From Hemicordylus capensis (Eukaryota; Chordata; Lepidosauria; Squamata; Cordylidae): DNA of 64,000 bases. Below the pieces are notes generated by a model. The model did no database searches. It was not told the DNA's origin and worked only from the letters and a program-made list of their open reading frames with translations. Position numbers and translations under genes: made by a program. Below are positions 22,561 to 34,379 of this stretch, piece after piece. The stretch is from the NCBI RefSeq assembly GCF_027244095.1, contig NC_069659.1, positions 334,317,250 through 334,381,249 on the forward strand, given 5' to 3'. Each line of letters begins with the position of its first letter. Positions within the stretch are counted from its first letter, which is position 1.

Positions 22561-23139
22561 GCCATTGCTTACATAGAGCTGGGGGGTGGGAGAGTGTGGC
22601 CTGGCAGTGAGAACTTCCCCAATGCATCATGCTGCTTGCATGGTGCATTGTGGGAATTCAGGAGGCCCGGTTCACTTTCCCCTGCTCCTGATTGCCACTG
22701 CACTGCTCATCTGGGAGTGTGGGTGGTGGAGCCCGGAGAAGCTCACAATCGTGTGGGAGAAGACAGGTAGGTTCCCCAGCCCTCCCAAGCACCAATGGTC
22801 ATGTGAACGACCTTAATGTCTGTGATGGGGGCAGATGGTCCCCCCTGCCCCCATGCTGTGATCCTGATCTGTAGGGGGCCTGATCCAGATGCTATTTACT
22901 GAATACACAAACAAGCATACTAGCTCCAATCATGTGCTTAGCAATATTCTGTTGGGGAGACTTAGAACCACAAAGGGCAATTATTTTTATAATAATCTGA
23001 CTCTTCTGCAGATTATCATGTCACAGCTGAATGTGTTTCTAGTGACTGCACAGGAGAATCAAGAAGTGTGAAAACATAACATAAGGTGATGTCAACATTT
23101 TATGTTTAAAATTTCAACTCCTGCTAACTTGGCAAAGAG

Positions 23140-23357
23140 GCACCTCTTAACTTGGTGATTCTCTGTATTTAGCAGGGGGAGAGTAACTGGCCCTATCCTA
23201 CCCCAGCACAGTACCTCCAGTGACTGCTGCTGGTGTCTATCTTATGTTTCTTTTAGATTGTGAGCCCTTTGGGGACAGGGATCCATCTTATTTATTTATT
23301 ATTTCTCTGTGTAAACTGCCCTGAGCCATTTTTGGGAGGGCGGTATAGAAATTGAAT

Positions 23358-23358
<1 letters not shown>
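23140..23358 (+). repeat. L2-tail repeat (LINE or SINE 3' portion)
   Basis: The ordered blocks 'agcagggggagagtaactgg', 'gctggtgtctatcttatg', 'tttagattgtgagccctttgg', 'tgtaaactgccctgagcc' and 'gggcggtatagaaattgaat' recur at 32640-32970 on the + strand and about 35430-35640 on the - strand. Confidence 0.7.
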
Positions 23359-23388
<30 letters not shown>

Positions 23389-23443
23389 AAGAAGAAGAAG
23401 AAGAAGAAGAAGAAGAAGAAGAAGAAGAAGAAGAAGAAGAAGG
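23359..23443. repeat. (GAA)n microsatellite, then (GAT)n
   Basis: About 28 AAG/GAA units grown from the A-rich end of the preceding repeat, followed by a few GAT units to about 23460. Confidence 0.95.
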
Positions 23444-24004
23444 ATGATGATGATGATGAGGTGGTTTAATATCCTGAGTGGCTGCCTATAAAACCTACAT
23501 CAACCTGATGATAATCAACTGTCTAGAAAATAACCTAAATTTGTCTAAATATCTTTTTTTCCAGATTATTTTAGACCATGTACTATTTCATAAGAAAATC
23601 CTCAACATGTTTCTGCTGTCATTGAGGGCTGGGTCACACATGCATATTCACCACTTGATGACTGCAGCATGAAGTAATAACTTGCATGTGTGGATGTTAA
23701 CTTCAGCAATTTAAATGGGATCACGTGGAAATTCCAAGCTCTCACAACCCACTCTGCAGGAGCATGTGGGGCTTGCCAAGCACAGTTAACTATTTGCCCA
23801 CAATTGGTCTGGTCATGGAAACGTGGCTTAAAACAAAATAAATCCGTATCCACAAACAGTAGCAACTTGACAGAATTAATACCTAACCAGCTAACCCATA
23901 AGCCATCCAGAAGCAACCTTCTTCTGAAGACAAGTAAGAATATGGAACTTTGCTTCAGGACCATCTCTGGAAAGATCCTACACTTTCTTAGGGCCTTCAG
24001 GAGC

Positions 24005-24533
24005 ATGTGACTAAGGCAGGACCCAATAAGGAGTGACAGTCTATAATAACAAGGATTTAATAATAATTTATTAATAACAACTATTTATTAATAATTGGAC
24101 GATAAGGAAAACTATGGAGGCATCAACAATCACTGCTTCCATTCAAATCCTTTCCTCAGGAATGACAAGAATCATGCACTCAGATCCAAGCAAAAACAAG
24201 AATAAATCCCGATGGGTCTAGCTAAACTGGTCCCTATCCTTCTTACTTACTTCCAGGTAAGGAACTTCCAGTTGATTCCCAGCCCAAGACCGTTAGTCTC
24301 CCTTTTCCTTACAGTAGTTGCTGATCAGACTTCACTCCAAGGCCTCCGGGGGAGAACTGAACTCTCACACACCCTTATCTACTTCTCTGTAGGCTGTTGT
24401 CCAGTAAACCCTACCCCTCACTCTGGATTGGGTCACAGGAATTTGATTCTCCCAGGCTTTCTTCCTTATTTGGAGAGGCCCACCTTTCAAGTAGTTACTC
24501 TAATTAAGACCTTGTCCTCCCTCAAGCCTGACT
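24005..24533 (-). repeat. Unclassified insertion, possibly an old LTR
   Basis: Non-coding. On the minus strand it ends in an AATAAA-rich segment ('attaataaatagttg', 'attattaaatcc'), which would suit a polyadenylation region. Termini and target duplication are not clear, so LTR status is only a possibility. Confidence 0.25.
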
Positions 24534-24534
24534 A

Positions 24535-25067
24535 TCATTATTCATCCATCCATCCAATTTATATACTGCCCTTCCTAAAGTGGCTCAGGGTGGTTTATAT
24601 TAAAATAAAAAATGGGCAATTAAATAATTAATTTTTTAAAAAAAATTTAAACCAGATTCAAATTAGAATTAACACTAGATATCATTAAAAGCCAGGCTAA
24701 AAAAATGGGTCTTTAAGGCTCTCTTGAAGGCACTCAATGAAAGTAATCCTCTTATGTCCATGGGAAGCTTGTTCCACAACCTAGGGGTGACAACTGAGAA
24801 AGCCTGATCCCAGGTCACCACCAGATAAACTGGTGGCACCTGAAAACAGACCCCTCTTGATGATCTCAATGAGTGGTGGGGATCTTGTAGAGAAAGGCGC
24901 TCTCTCAGGTATCCTGGACCTAAACCATTCAGGGTTTTAAAGTTAATAACCAGCACTTTGTACTTTGCCCGGAAACATATTGTCAGCCAGTGCAACTGTT
25001 TAAGAACAGGCATAATGTGGTCTCTTCAGGATATCCCAGAGACCAATCTGGCTGCCACATTTTGAAC
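24535..25067 (-). mobile_element. L2 LINE 3' fragment (ORF2 C-terminus)
   Basis: The minus-strand ORF (24675-25013) reads 'VLKQLHWLTICFRAKYKVLV', 'LNGLGPGYLRERL' and 'AFSVVTPRLWNKLP', the conserved L2 C-terminus after the RT. The 3' tail follows toward 24535. Strongly 5'-truncated. Confidence 0.85.
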
Positions 25068-25138
25068 TGTCCGTGAAGACAATACTGAGTTAGATGGACC
25101 AATGATCTGACTCAGTAAAAGGAAGCTTCCGATGTTTC
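25065..25138 (+). mobile_element. SINE 3' tail fragment
   Basis: 'gaagacaatactgagttagatggaccaatgatctgactcagta' is the tail shared by the tRNA and 5S-headed SINEs. No head is present. Confidence 0.65.
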
Positions 25139-25139
25139 T

Positions 25140-28109
25140 AACCATGAAACTGCTTAATCCCTTGCCCTACGGCCATTCTCCTGATCAAAACTGCCCCCGT
25201 CCCACTGCTGCTTTCCCGCTCGTATCTGTAGTGTTGTGTAAGTGTATCCGGTGCTCTTGCTTTCTCTTATTTTGCAACAGGGATGTATATTGCCACCAGT
25301 AACTGGGGGGGGAAAAACCTCATATAATTATGAACCGGGAATGTAAATCCAACACTATTTTGTTGATATTGGACACTGCTGGTGTTAGATCTTGAAAGGC
25401 TGCAGATAAATAAATGTTAAAGCATGTATGAAATGACTGCCATTTCCTTCTGCAACTGCATGATTGTTTTATGAAGCATGGTAATCAAACTCACCCCATT
25501 TCCAATTATTTTATTTGCATTTGCCAGCAAATAAAGCAGATGCAAATATCTGCCACCCTTGAGAGCATAGAATTAAGCCATATTCATCCATCTTTACACC
25601 ATCCACTCCCCAGAGATGAGAATGTTCTCTGATTCTGCCGTGTATTATATATGAAACACTCTGTGTCAAAAGAAGTAAATTGGAGGAGGTGTTCAGAAAT
25701 ATTTATGGCTTTGGTGGAGATAAAGAAAAGTAACTTTCATGAACATATAGGAAAATAATATTGTCCTCTTTATACTAGAGATCTTGCTCATATCTATCAT
25801 GAATTGGAAGCTTGGGCACTGAAATGGAGAACTTGTGTTATTTTTTTGATTTTGCTATTAAGGGTCTGCAGTGTTTATTTCTTCCAACACTTCACAGATG
25901 GAAATTGGGACTTGCTTCTAACACCCCAGTTTTCATAGCAGGAATCATGACCCGTGCCCCTGAAACATTATACATTGCTAAAGGCTCTGCTTTGCATGCT
26001 ATATTCATCTACTCTGAAACAGCCAATCGCTCACTAAATTAAAAGCCAGAAGCGTGTTTGTTCTTGTTGAAAATATACTTTAAAAATTGTCCTGAAACAG
26101 GTTATACGCAGGTCAGACTATACTTCAGCAGCTGCAGTGTGTATGAAACGGCTCACTGTGCACTACATGGTTCCATAGCAAGTCTGGCTTCAGGAAAAGG
26201 CAGCCGTACCTTGGAGCAGACTGAAGCAGGCAGGATGAATGATCAGGCAGTAAATTGCGGGCCAGTTCTCAGGGGCATCACGGTAGCCCGTGCAGCAACC
26301 CTGTCCTACTCCATTCCATCCCACAGACAAGAGCCCCATGATGTCTGGAAGGCAAGACAACTTGGACACTGACCCTGAAGAAACCTCATCAGAGGAGGAG
26401 GAAGAGCCCACACAGCCTGGATCCTAAGGACCAGTCCTCTGCTTCCTCTGGTCTAGTGCCAGACACTGCCCCAGAAGAGCCTACTAGCAACTTTAACTAA
26501 TGATGCTAACAGAGCATCTCAAAGATGCTAAAGTAGAACAGTGATCTACCAGGGCAGCTACCAGAAAACAGGGTCGCGTCTAACGCTGGTTGATAGGTGC
26601 CGTGCTCGCCCGCAATCCTGTGCAAACCTGGGCACAGACAGGCCCCTCATAGCAAACCTGGGTACAGGCCCCTCAAATGCATGGCCCCTCAAGGACACAC
26701 ACAGAGACCAGGGCCACGCTGCTGCCACGCCAGATGCTGGGCGGTGCACTGTCGCCCCGTGAAGGGTTGCGCGGCAGCTTGCAAGTGCTGCCTAAATGCT
26801 GGTAAGCACCACACCCATGCCCCGCCCTGGTGGTGGCCTCACTGGCTGCTACTGATATACAGGTACATATTCACATGTTAGGCTGGGCTGAACACAGGTG
26901 CAGCTGTGCTGTGCACTTCCCGTCTGTACCATGCATTTGAGGGGCCTCTACCCAGGTTTGCTTTAAAAATGAACACAGGTATAGTCATTCACAAAAGAAC
27001 ATGTATGTGTGTACAGGTATCTAAATGCAGGTACAACATAATGTCTGAATAGGCTTGTGTCTAGGCCACTTTCACCACACTTAACATACAATATGCCATG
27101 ATTATTGACCACAAAAATGGCTCCAGCTGTCTAGAACAGCTGGTTTATCTAGGGTGGCATTGTCTTACAGTGCCATCTTGAAGACTTTTCCCTAGCCAAT
27201 GAGACAAAAAAGGCTAATGGGAAGTGTGTGTGTCTGTGCATGCACAGATTATGTTTTCCTTTCCTGCAACTGCCTTCTAGATAGTCAGGCGTGCTCTTCT
27301 CTGGTTTATACATGCATTCAAGAATACCCATTGCTGGCAACTCTGGGAGCTCTTGGTTGACTTCTTACTATGCCCGTAGGTAGGTCAACATGGTTACTTC
27401 CCACACTAGTGTGATCAATCACCATTCCTCCAAGGGCTGGTAGCACTGGCATGGGAAGAATCTGTGGTCTCTCCATATTAAATGTTCCTGGATCAGTATG
27501 GGAGAGGACAATATGGAAACTGTGACCACAGTGTTCAGGTTCCATTGTGTACTGCCTCTTTAAGAGACAAGTCTTGAAGGTCTCAGGAAGAGAAGGCCAT
27601 GTGAAAGAACTGGGCAATCAGTTTCAGTTTTGTGGCAGAAGAGTATGTGAGGAGTTTGGTCTGTATGATATCCTCAGCGGGCTGAACAACTCTAGGCCTA
27701 GAAGGCCTAGAAACTAGAAACAGATATGTTGTGCTTCCCCCCCACCCCCCATCAACTCCCACTCCCCCAAACCAATTTATTCATTTGGCTTTTGAATTGT
27801 TAGAGGCACAGCAGTCAAGTTATTAGAAGAGGTCTATATGTTGCTAGTCCTTCATATCCAATATTAAGAAAAAGTTAAATATATGGCTTAGGTGTGCTTT
27901 AGCATATGAAAGATACTGTCTTACAGTATCTCTTATGTATCTTCAAAAAAATCCCAGATAATTTTTAAGATTGCTATTAACAACAAGCATAACTTAGTTA
28001 ATTTATCTATATTTCACAAGCAGGAGGTACAATTTATATCAGCATTTGGAGATATTTTGACCTTCAGGTAAAAGTGTCTGACAAGCAGTTCTAGTACTTG
28101 GACATTACT

Positions 28110-28111
<2 letters not shown>
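25140..28111. other. Mostly unique intergenic sequence
   Basis: No coding region, RNA gene or spliced structure recognised. The exception is a second copy of a dispersed repeat at 26880-27050. Confidence 0.4.
26880..27050. repeat. Unclassified dispersed repeat (copy 2)
   Basis: Same block order as 22230-22400. The two copies differ at many positions, so it is an old family. Confidence 0.55.

Positions 28112-28140
<29 letters not shown>
28112..28140. repeat. (CA)n microsatellite
   Basis: About 14 units. Confidence 0.95.
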
Positions 28141-28184
28141 GCTTACTCTGGTCTGGTCTTTGCATTTGCATGTTTTTTTCAGAA

Positions 28185-28565
28185 GCAAGTCCCTCTGAAT
28201 TTAATGCAACTTACCCCTTAATAAGGTGCATAGGATTGCTGCAGGTTATTGAATCATACTTCCTTCCAGTCCTTTGAGTCTCTGATTAGAGAACAATTTT
28301 CTTTTTCACAGTTATTAGTAAGGTTATGTGGATTCTGCTTCTGTCCCTATTCTCTCTCAAATAAAATAGTGCTCAGTCCTGCATTAATCTTAGAAAAAAA
28401 CCCAAAACTTCCCATTTCATCAAAGAATCTGTTATATGTGAGTTTTTGTAACAGCCCTCCGTTTATGTTTATTTATATATCCCTGGCTGCAAGCCTATGC
28501 ATGCTGACTTGCAAGTAAGGCTTATTGAACACAGTGGGTCTTACCTCCAAGTAAACAGTTGTAGG
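28185..28565. repeat. Ancient amniote-type dispersed motif, two copies
   Basis: 'agcaagtccctctgaatttaatgcaacttac' with 'gtgcataggattgctgc' (28183-28240) and 'gacttgcaagtaaggc' with 'gggtcttacctccaagtaa' (28505-28555) resemble a decayed repeat. A further copy lies near 35840-35872 ('tcccaggtaaatgtacataggattgca'). Confidence 0.4.
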
Positions 28566-28967
28566 ATCTTACTGCATGTGGACATTTCTAAAATGCAGAC
28601 CACTGAGCTTAAAATCTAGGTTTTATAATGCTCAACAATATCTTACTGGTGTTCTCAAGTATATTTTGAAAGTCACCTTGTTGGAAGTCTAATCAATCTT
28701 TGTTGGTAACTGGCTGGGGAAAAATGATCACCAGTGTATTTCTGGCAGTTTCTTTTTCTTTTCTATTTGTCTCAGTGTGGGAGCCTCAAGTTAGTTCCAG
28801 GTTAAGATGATATATCAGCTGTAATTAACATTCAGCTTTGATATAGAGGCTTATGATGTTATTCATGTTTCTTTTCTTCCTGGAGTTTAAGAAATAAAAT
28901 TGTGGGGAAATGTGCTTTTTAGCTGAGCAATCACGTAGAGTTAAAAGTACTCCAGATTCACAAGTGT

Positions 28968-29068
28968 GTGGGAGCCATAGCTCAGTGGTAGAGCATCTAC
29001 TTAGCATGCAGAAAGCCCCATGTCCACTCCCTGGAATCTCCAGATAGGGCTTGGCTGAAACCTTGGAA
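28968..29068 (+). mobile_element. tRNA-derived SINE, tail missing
   Basis: 'gccatagctcagtggtagagc' (A box) and 'ccatgtccactccctggaatctcc' (B-box side), then 'agatagggcttggctgaaaccttgga'. It stops where the CR1 3' end begins. Confidence 0.75.
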
Positions 29069-29070
29069 AG

Positions 29071-31752
29071 AACATAAGAACAGCCCTGCTGGATCAGGCC
29101 CATGGCGCATCTAGTCCAGCATCCTGATTCACACAGTGGTCCATCAGATGCCACTGGGAGCCTACAGGCAGGAGTCAAGGGCATGCCGTCTCTCCTGCTG
29201 TTACTCCCCTGCAACTGGTATTCAGAGGCATCCTGCCTCTGAGGCTGGAGGTGGCCTATAGCCCCCCAACTAGTAGCCGTTGATAGACCTCTCCTCCATG
29301 AAGAGATCCAAACCCTTCTTAAAGCCATCCAGGCTGTTGGCTGTCACCACATCTTGTGGCAGAGAATTCTACAAGTTGATTATGCTTTGTGTGAAAAAGT
29401 ACCTCCATTTGTTGGTCCTAAATTTCCTGGCAATCAATTTCATGGGATGACCCCTGGTTCTAGTGTAATGTGAGAGGGAGAAGAACTTCTCTCTATCCAC
29501 TTTCTCTACACCATGCATCATTTTATAAACCTCTATCATGTCATCTTTTTTCTAAACTAAATAGCCCCAGATGTTGTAGTCTTGCCACATAGAGAAGGTG
29601 CTCTAGGCCCCTGATCATCTTGGTTGCCCTCTTCTGCACCCTTTCCAGTTCTACAATGTCCTTCTTTAGATATGGTGACCAGAATTGCATGGAGTACTCC
29701 AGGTGAGGCCGCACCATAGTTTTGTATAAGGGCATTATAATATTAGTTTTATTTTCAATCTCCTTCCTAATGAACCCTAGCATGGAATTGGCCTTTTTCA
29801 CAACTGCCGCACATTGAATCGACGTTTTAAATGAGCTGTCCAAGATGACCCCAAGATCCCTCTCCTGGTCAGTCACCGAAAGCTCAGATCCCATCAGCGT
29901 ATACCTGAGGTTGGGGTTTTTCGTCCCAATGTGCATCACTTTACACTTGCCAAAACTGAACCGCATTTGCCATTTTGTTGCCCACTCACCCAGTTTGGAG
30001 AGATCCTTTTGGAGTTCCTCACAATCTGTTTTGGATTTCACTACCCGAAAGAGTTTGGTATCATCTGCAAATTTGGCCACCTCACTGATTACCCCGCTTC
30101 TATATCATTTATGAAGAAATTAAAAAGCACTGGTCCCCGTACAGATCCCTGGGGGACCTTACTTCCCTCCATTGTGAAAACTCTCCATTTATCCCTACCC
30201 TCTGTTTCCTGTCCTTCAACCAGTTTGCAATCTACACATGTACTTGTCCCCTTATCCCATGACTGCTAAGTTTCCTCAAGAGTCTTTGATGAGGATATTT
30301 GTCAAAAGCTTTTTGGAAGTCCAGGTATACTATGTCAACTGATCACCTTGATCCACATACTTGTTGACACTCTCAAAGAACTCCAAAAGGTTTGTGAGGC
30401 AAGATTTACCTTTGCGGAAGCCATGCTAGTTCTCCCCCAGCAGGGCCTGTTCTTCTATGTACTTTATGATTTTATCCTTGAGGATGCTTTCTGTCAGTTT
30501 GCCTGGAACAGATGTTAAGCTAATCCGCCTGTAATTTCCTGGATCCCTTTTTGAAAATCAATGTTACATTTGCTACTTTCCAGTCCTCTGGTACATAGCC
30601 TGATTGCAGGGATAAGTTATATATTAGCAAGGAGGTTGGCAATTTCACATTTGAATTCTTTAAGGACTCTTGGATGGATGCCGTCTGGCCCTGGAGATTT
30701 GCTAGTCTTCAGGTTTTCCAAACAGTTTAGAACAGTAACTCTTGTCACTTCTATCTGACTCATTTCTTTAGTCTCTGTCCCTGAAAAGCCTGTTTCAAGA
30801 ACAGGTATGTGCTCATTATCCTCTGCCGTGAAGACAGATGCAAATAACTCATTTAGCTTCTCTGCAACCTCCATATTCTTTTTAATAATCCCTTTTACTC
30901 CCTCATTGTCTAAAGGTCCAACTGCCTCCCTTGCAGGTTTTCTGCATATGATATATTTATAGAAGTTTTTGTTACCCCCCCCCCGCCTTGATGCTCTCTC
31001 TTTTCGCCTCCCTTATTGTCACCTTGCATTTCTTTTGCCAGAGTTTGTGTTCCTTTCTGTTCTCCTCATTTGGGCAGGCCTTCCAATTTTGGAAGGAAAT
31101 CTTCTTCTCTATGGCTTCCTTGACTTTACCTGTTAGCCATGCTGGCATCCTCCTGGACTTAGTGATACTTTTACTCCTTTTTGGTATATTTTCTAACTGG
31201 GCTTCTAGTATTGTGGTTTTGAGTAAACTCCATGCATTTTGGAGTGAAGTGACTCTCCTGATTTTCCCTTTCAGCTTTCTTTTCACCATAGTCCTCATTT
31301 TGGAGAAGTTTCCTCTTCTGAAATTCAAAGTGTCTGTGTTAGACTTCCTTGCTGATTCTCTCCCCGCAGGTATGAAGAATTTGATCGCACTATGGTCACT
31401 GTTCTCTAAGGGGTCCATGACACTGATATCACGCACCAGGTCCTGTGTGCCACTCAGGATTAAGTCCAAGGTCGCCTTCTCTTTGGTTGGTTCCAATACC
31501 AACTGTTCTAGGGCACAGTCATTCAGCGTATCTAGAAATTTGACCTCTTTGTCATTATCTGACTGTGAACTTACCCAGTCTATTTGTGGGTTATTGAAGT
31601 CACCCTTATTACTGCCCTGCCTCTCCTTGACACCTGATTTCTTTCTGCAACTCCCAGTCACTGTTACTGTTTTGATCCAGAGACTATAGCACATCCCCAG
31701 CAGCACATTTCCTTTCAGTGAGGACTCCGGTCCTCCTAGGTTTTCTAAGGTT
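29071..31752 (-). mobile_element. CR1 LINE, 5'-truncated (2.7 kb)
   Basis: The 3' UTR (29071-29540) ends 'cagggctgttcttatgtt'. Above it, minus-strand frames encode ORF2 remnants. At 29541-30080 are the RT catalytic context 'KFADDTKLF' and the classic CR1 C-terminus ('SELSVTDQERDLGVI', 'LEYSMQFWSPYLKKDI'). At 30617-30874 is the pre-RT 'SPGPDGIHPRVLKE'. At 30972-31706 is the end of the endonuclease with 'NSDHSAI'. Between 30080 and 30600 the RT core is out of frame. ORF1 and the endonuclease start are missing. In a live element ORF2 nicks the target and reverse-transcribes CR1 RNA. This copy is inactive. Confidence 0.92.
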
Positions 31753-31843
31753 CCTAGGAAAGGTGCTGCCAGTCAGTGTTGACAATAGTGAAATAGGTGG
31801 ACCAATGGTCTGACTCAGTATAAAGCAGCTTCTTGTGCCCCTG
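31752..31843 (+). mobile_element. SINE 3' tail fragment
   Basis: 'gtgctgccagtcagtgttgac' and 'ggaccaatggtctgactcagtataaagcagcttc' are the tail of the tRNA/5S SINE group. It abuts the broken 5' edge of the CR1. Confidence 0.75.
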
Positions 31844-32639
31844 TGTTGAAACCATTGCAAGAATCAGGATATAAGTCATGTCTGTACCAAGTTTTTTTGC
31901 ATCCTAGTGTGCCACTTAGTTTCTGTACATGGCAAACAAGTTGGAACTTCCCCGATACAATTCCAGGAGGACAAGTCCTTCAAGTTTCAAAGCAAGGAAT
32001 TGATATTTTACTTTCCGCCCGAAGGTATTGCACCCTCTGTCCAAGAAAGCCAGGGTGGCAAAAATGGGTTTCCTACCAGTCTATTCTCACAAATGTTGAG
32101 TTGCTAAACAGAGGGACAGTAACTGGCCCACCTCTGAACTTTGAATTCAGGTCTTGCCAACCCAGGTCCAGCATTCATAACACAAATTAGCTCTCAAAAT
32201 AATTTCATTCTAATCAAGGATTATTGTCATTTAATAGCCTGGTAATGTTGTTGGAAAATAGAAACTATGCCCAGTTTAACAGAGCTAATAAATTGATCGG
32301 GTTGGATTACCCGAATGAACAAAGGAGACTGTTTGCTCTTTTTACCTGCAAATATAAACAGAGGCACTGGCATATTTGCAAGCCCAGTGGGAAACTAGTC
32401 TTGCTATACTGCCTGCCATTTGCAGCCTTATTCTAACAGCTGTGCATTAGGTGGAGTATCACAGCTGGCCCTGAAATAGCTAAAATACCTTTAGGATGGC
32501 ATCAAAGGGATTCCACCCTAGTCACTTTCTCACCTCTTCTCTGCCCATTTCTCAATTTTGATTGAATGAACCTTTGTTTTCTGTAAAGGCTTCTCTGCTG
32601 TTCATTAATATTTTGTATCATTTATTTTATATCATCCTC

Positions 32640-32970
32640 TTTGTAACCCCTGCTAATTGAGCAAAAAGGCATCTTTTAAAGTGGTGGTTCTTTTCTGTTA
32701 ATTTATTTTCCATTTATGTATTCATTTTATATACTGCCTTTCATAAAACTCATCCTGAGGCAGTCAGCAGGGAGAGAGCAACTGTCCTTATCCCAGCACA
32801 GCAGTCCTCTGGTGGTTGTTGCTGGTGTGTGTCTATCTTATGTCACACTACACTTGATCTTAGCCAAAAGGCCAAGAATCTTTTTTAGATTGTGAGCCCT
32901 TTTAGGGAACCATCTTATTTCTTTTTCTGTGTAAACTGCTTTGATAACTTAAAAAACCCAAACAAACACG
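32640..32970 (+). repeat. L2-tail repeat carrying a U2 snRNA scrap
   Basis: Same family as 23140-23358, ending in a degraded 'gtgtaaactgctttgata'. Between 'gtctatcttatgt' and 'ttttagattgtgagccc' it holds about 37 extra bases that the 23.2 kb copy lacks. Confidence 0.7.
32847..32880 (-). pseudogene. U2 snRNA 5'-end fragment
   Basis: The minus strand reads GATTCTTGGCCTTTTGGCTA followed by AGATCAAGTGTAGT. The U2 snRNA 5' region is GCTTCTCGGCCTTTTGGCTA followed by AGATCAAGTGTAGT, so 32 of 34 positions match. It covers part of the branch-point-side 5' domain only and cannot be functional. It is antisense to the host repeat. Confidence 0.85.
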
Positions 32971-33104
32971 ATATATAAACATTTGTAGTGTAGTAGTATC
33001 AGGCTGACCAACTGTGTTATCAACATGAAGACCTGTGACACATACAAGGGCTGTATGTGTGTATACTATGTGTGTGATTGATATCTATATAAAAACTGCC
33101 CTGG

Positions 33105-33180
33105 GCGGTTTACATATCTGTATGTAAACTGCCCTGAGCCTTTTGGAAGGGCGGTATAAATTTTTTAATAATAAATAAAT
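33105..33180 (+). repeat. L2-clade 3' tail fragment
   Basis: 'tgtaaactgccctgagcc', 'ttttggaagggcggtataaa', then 'aataataaataaat'. A (TA)n/(GATA)n run follows to 33219. Confidence 0.7.
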
Positions 33181-33219
33181 TATATATATATATAGATAGA
33201 AAGAAAGATAGATAGATAT

Positions 33220-33639
33220 CAAGGGCATAGCAAGATTGTAGTGGGCCCAGAGACAAGATTTTAAATGCCCCCACCCCACTGAAGCTCAGCTAATGAAGTA
33301 AAGAAATCTTAAATGAGGCTGAATAGTGGTAACAAAAAGCATAGTTATACACACACACACAATGTGTCACAATAGAACATCATCCTAAAGTATTTTTTTT
33401 AAGTTTTTGTAAATTGTGGACGATGCAAGTCATTGAATGGTACTAGAGAAAGAGATGCTGTTCTGGTAGCTCCAGGTCTTAACACTCACATCATTCTGGA
33501 GGATGAATACAACTGAAGGAACCCCAGCGTGCACGGCTGGGGAAGTCAGTCATGTGACTTGCCTCTGCGCACCCACCCACCCCAGGCAGTGGGCCCCCAG
33601 ACAACTGTCTCCCCTTGCCTTATTATAGTTACGCCCCTG
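33220..33639. mobile_element. hAT-type MITE (CAGGGGYGTAACTAT family), full copy
   Basis: Left end 'caagggcatagcaag', right end 'atagttacgcccctg'. These are inverted to each other with a few changes. The right 280 bp match 3915-4200. The flanks 'atagatat' and 'atacagat' are only weakly alike as a target duplication. Confidence 0.6.
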
Positions 33640-34379
33640 ATACAGATAAGAGCGAGAGCGAGAGAGAGACACTGGGCAAAATGCATTCATGAAGGGAAGC
33701 TTTGTCCCACACATTAGATTTCTGAAAGAGAAACAAATAACACATTTCATTTCAATATTCCGATCTTCAACATAAATGGAAGTGATTGCAGAATCCAGCT
33801 TTTCCGGAAATGCAGAATTTCAGGACTTGACTGATTGGGCTGGTGAAGTGATTCGAGTGAGCAGTTGTGCCCTGCCCATTCCCTTCAGGACGATCATAGG
33901 GGGCGTGGCGCCAGAGACAGTGGTTAATAAAGAAATAAACAAACAAGCAAGAATAATCAACTTTATTTGCCCACTAGATAGGTAGCGCGCTCCTTTGTGC
34001 CACTCCCGTTACAGCGGGAGCGCTGTGGTAACTTGAAGCCAAGGCAGTTCTCACACTTCCAGACTGCTTTTCTTTTATTATCACATCAATGCGTTTAGAA
34101 GAGCATCAGTCTATACATATATTTAGGAGGATGAGCGCATGGCGTGGAAGAACACATCGTTATGTTTCTTTCAGAAATCTTAGCATGCGGGAACACAGAT
34201 GGCCCCACCAAACGCATTTCGCCCCTTCCGTGCCTCCAGGGCCGTGGGGGGGGGGCGTGTTCAGCCCTGTCCCCAGGGGCCCCCCAGAGTGAGGGAGGTA
34301 ATGAAGAAAATGGGGAGGGGTGGCGCTGGGGCCCCCTCAGGACCTGGGGTTCTTTGAACCCACCCACTCAAGTACAGCT
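33640..34379. other. Upstream flank of MEGF6, no gene recognised
   Basis: GC content rises toward 34.2 kb. No exon or repeat that I can name. Confidence 0.4.

Noticed and set aside
23359-23460. CRISPR-like regular repeat
   Set aside because: Plain trinucleotide microsatellite without spacers, in a eukaryotic genome.
28968-29068. Possible tRNA gene
   Set aside because: The A and B boxes are present, but the cloverleaf is degenerate, SINE body sequence follows, and sister copies exist at 39.3, 56.7 and 61.1 kb.
29541-31706. Host gene encoding a reverse-transcriptase-like protein
   Set aside because: Motifs and 3' UTR are those of CR1, and a second copy lies at 45.3-49.2 kb. Reading frames are broken.
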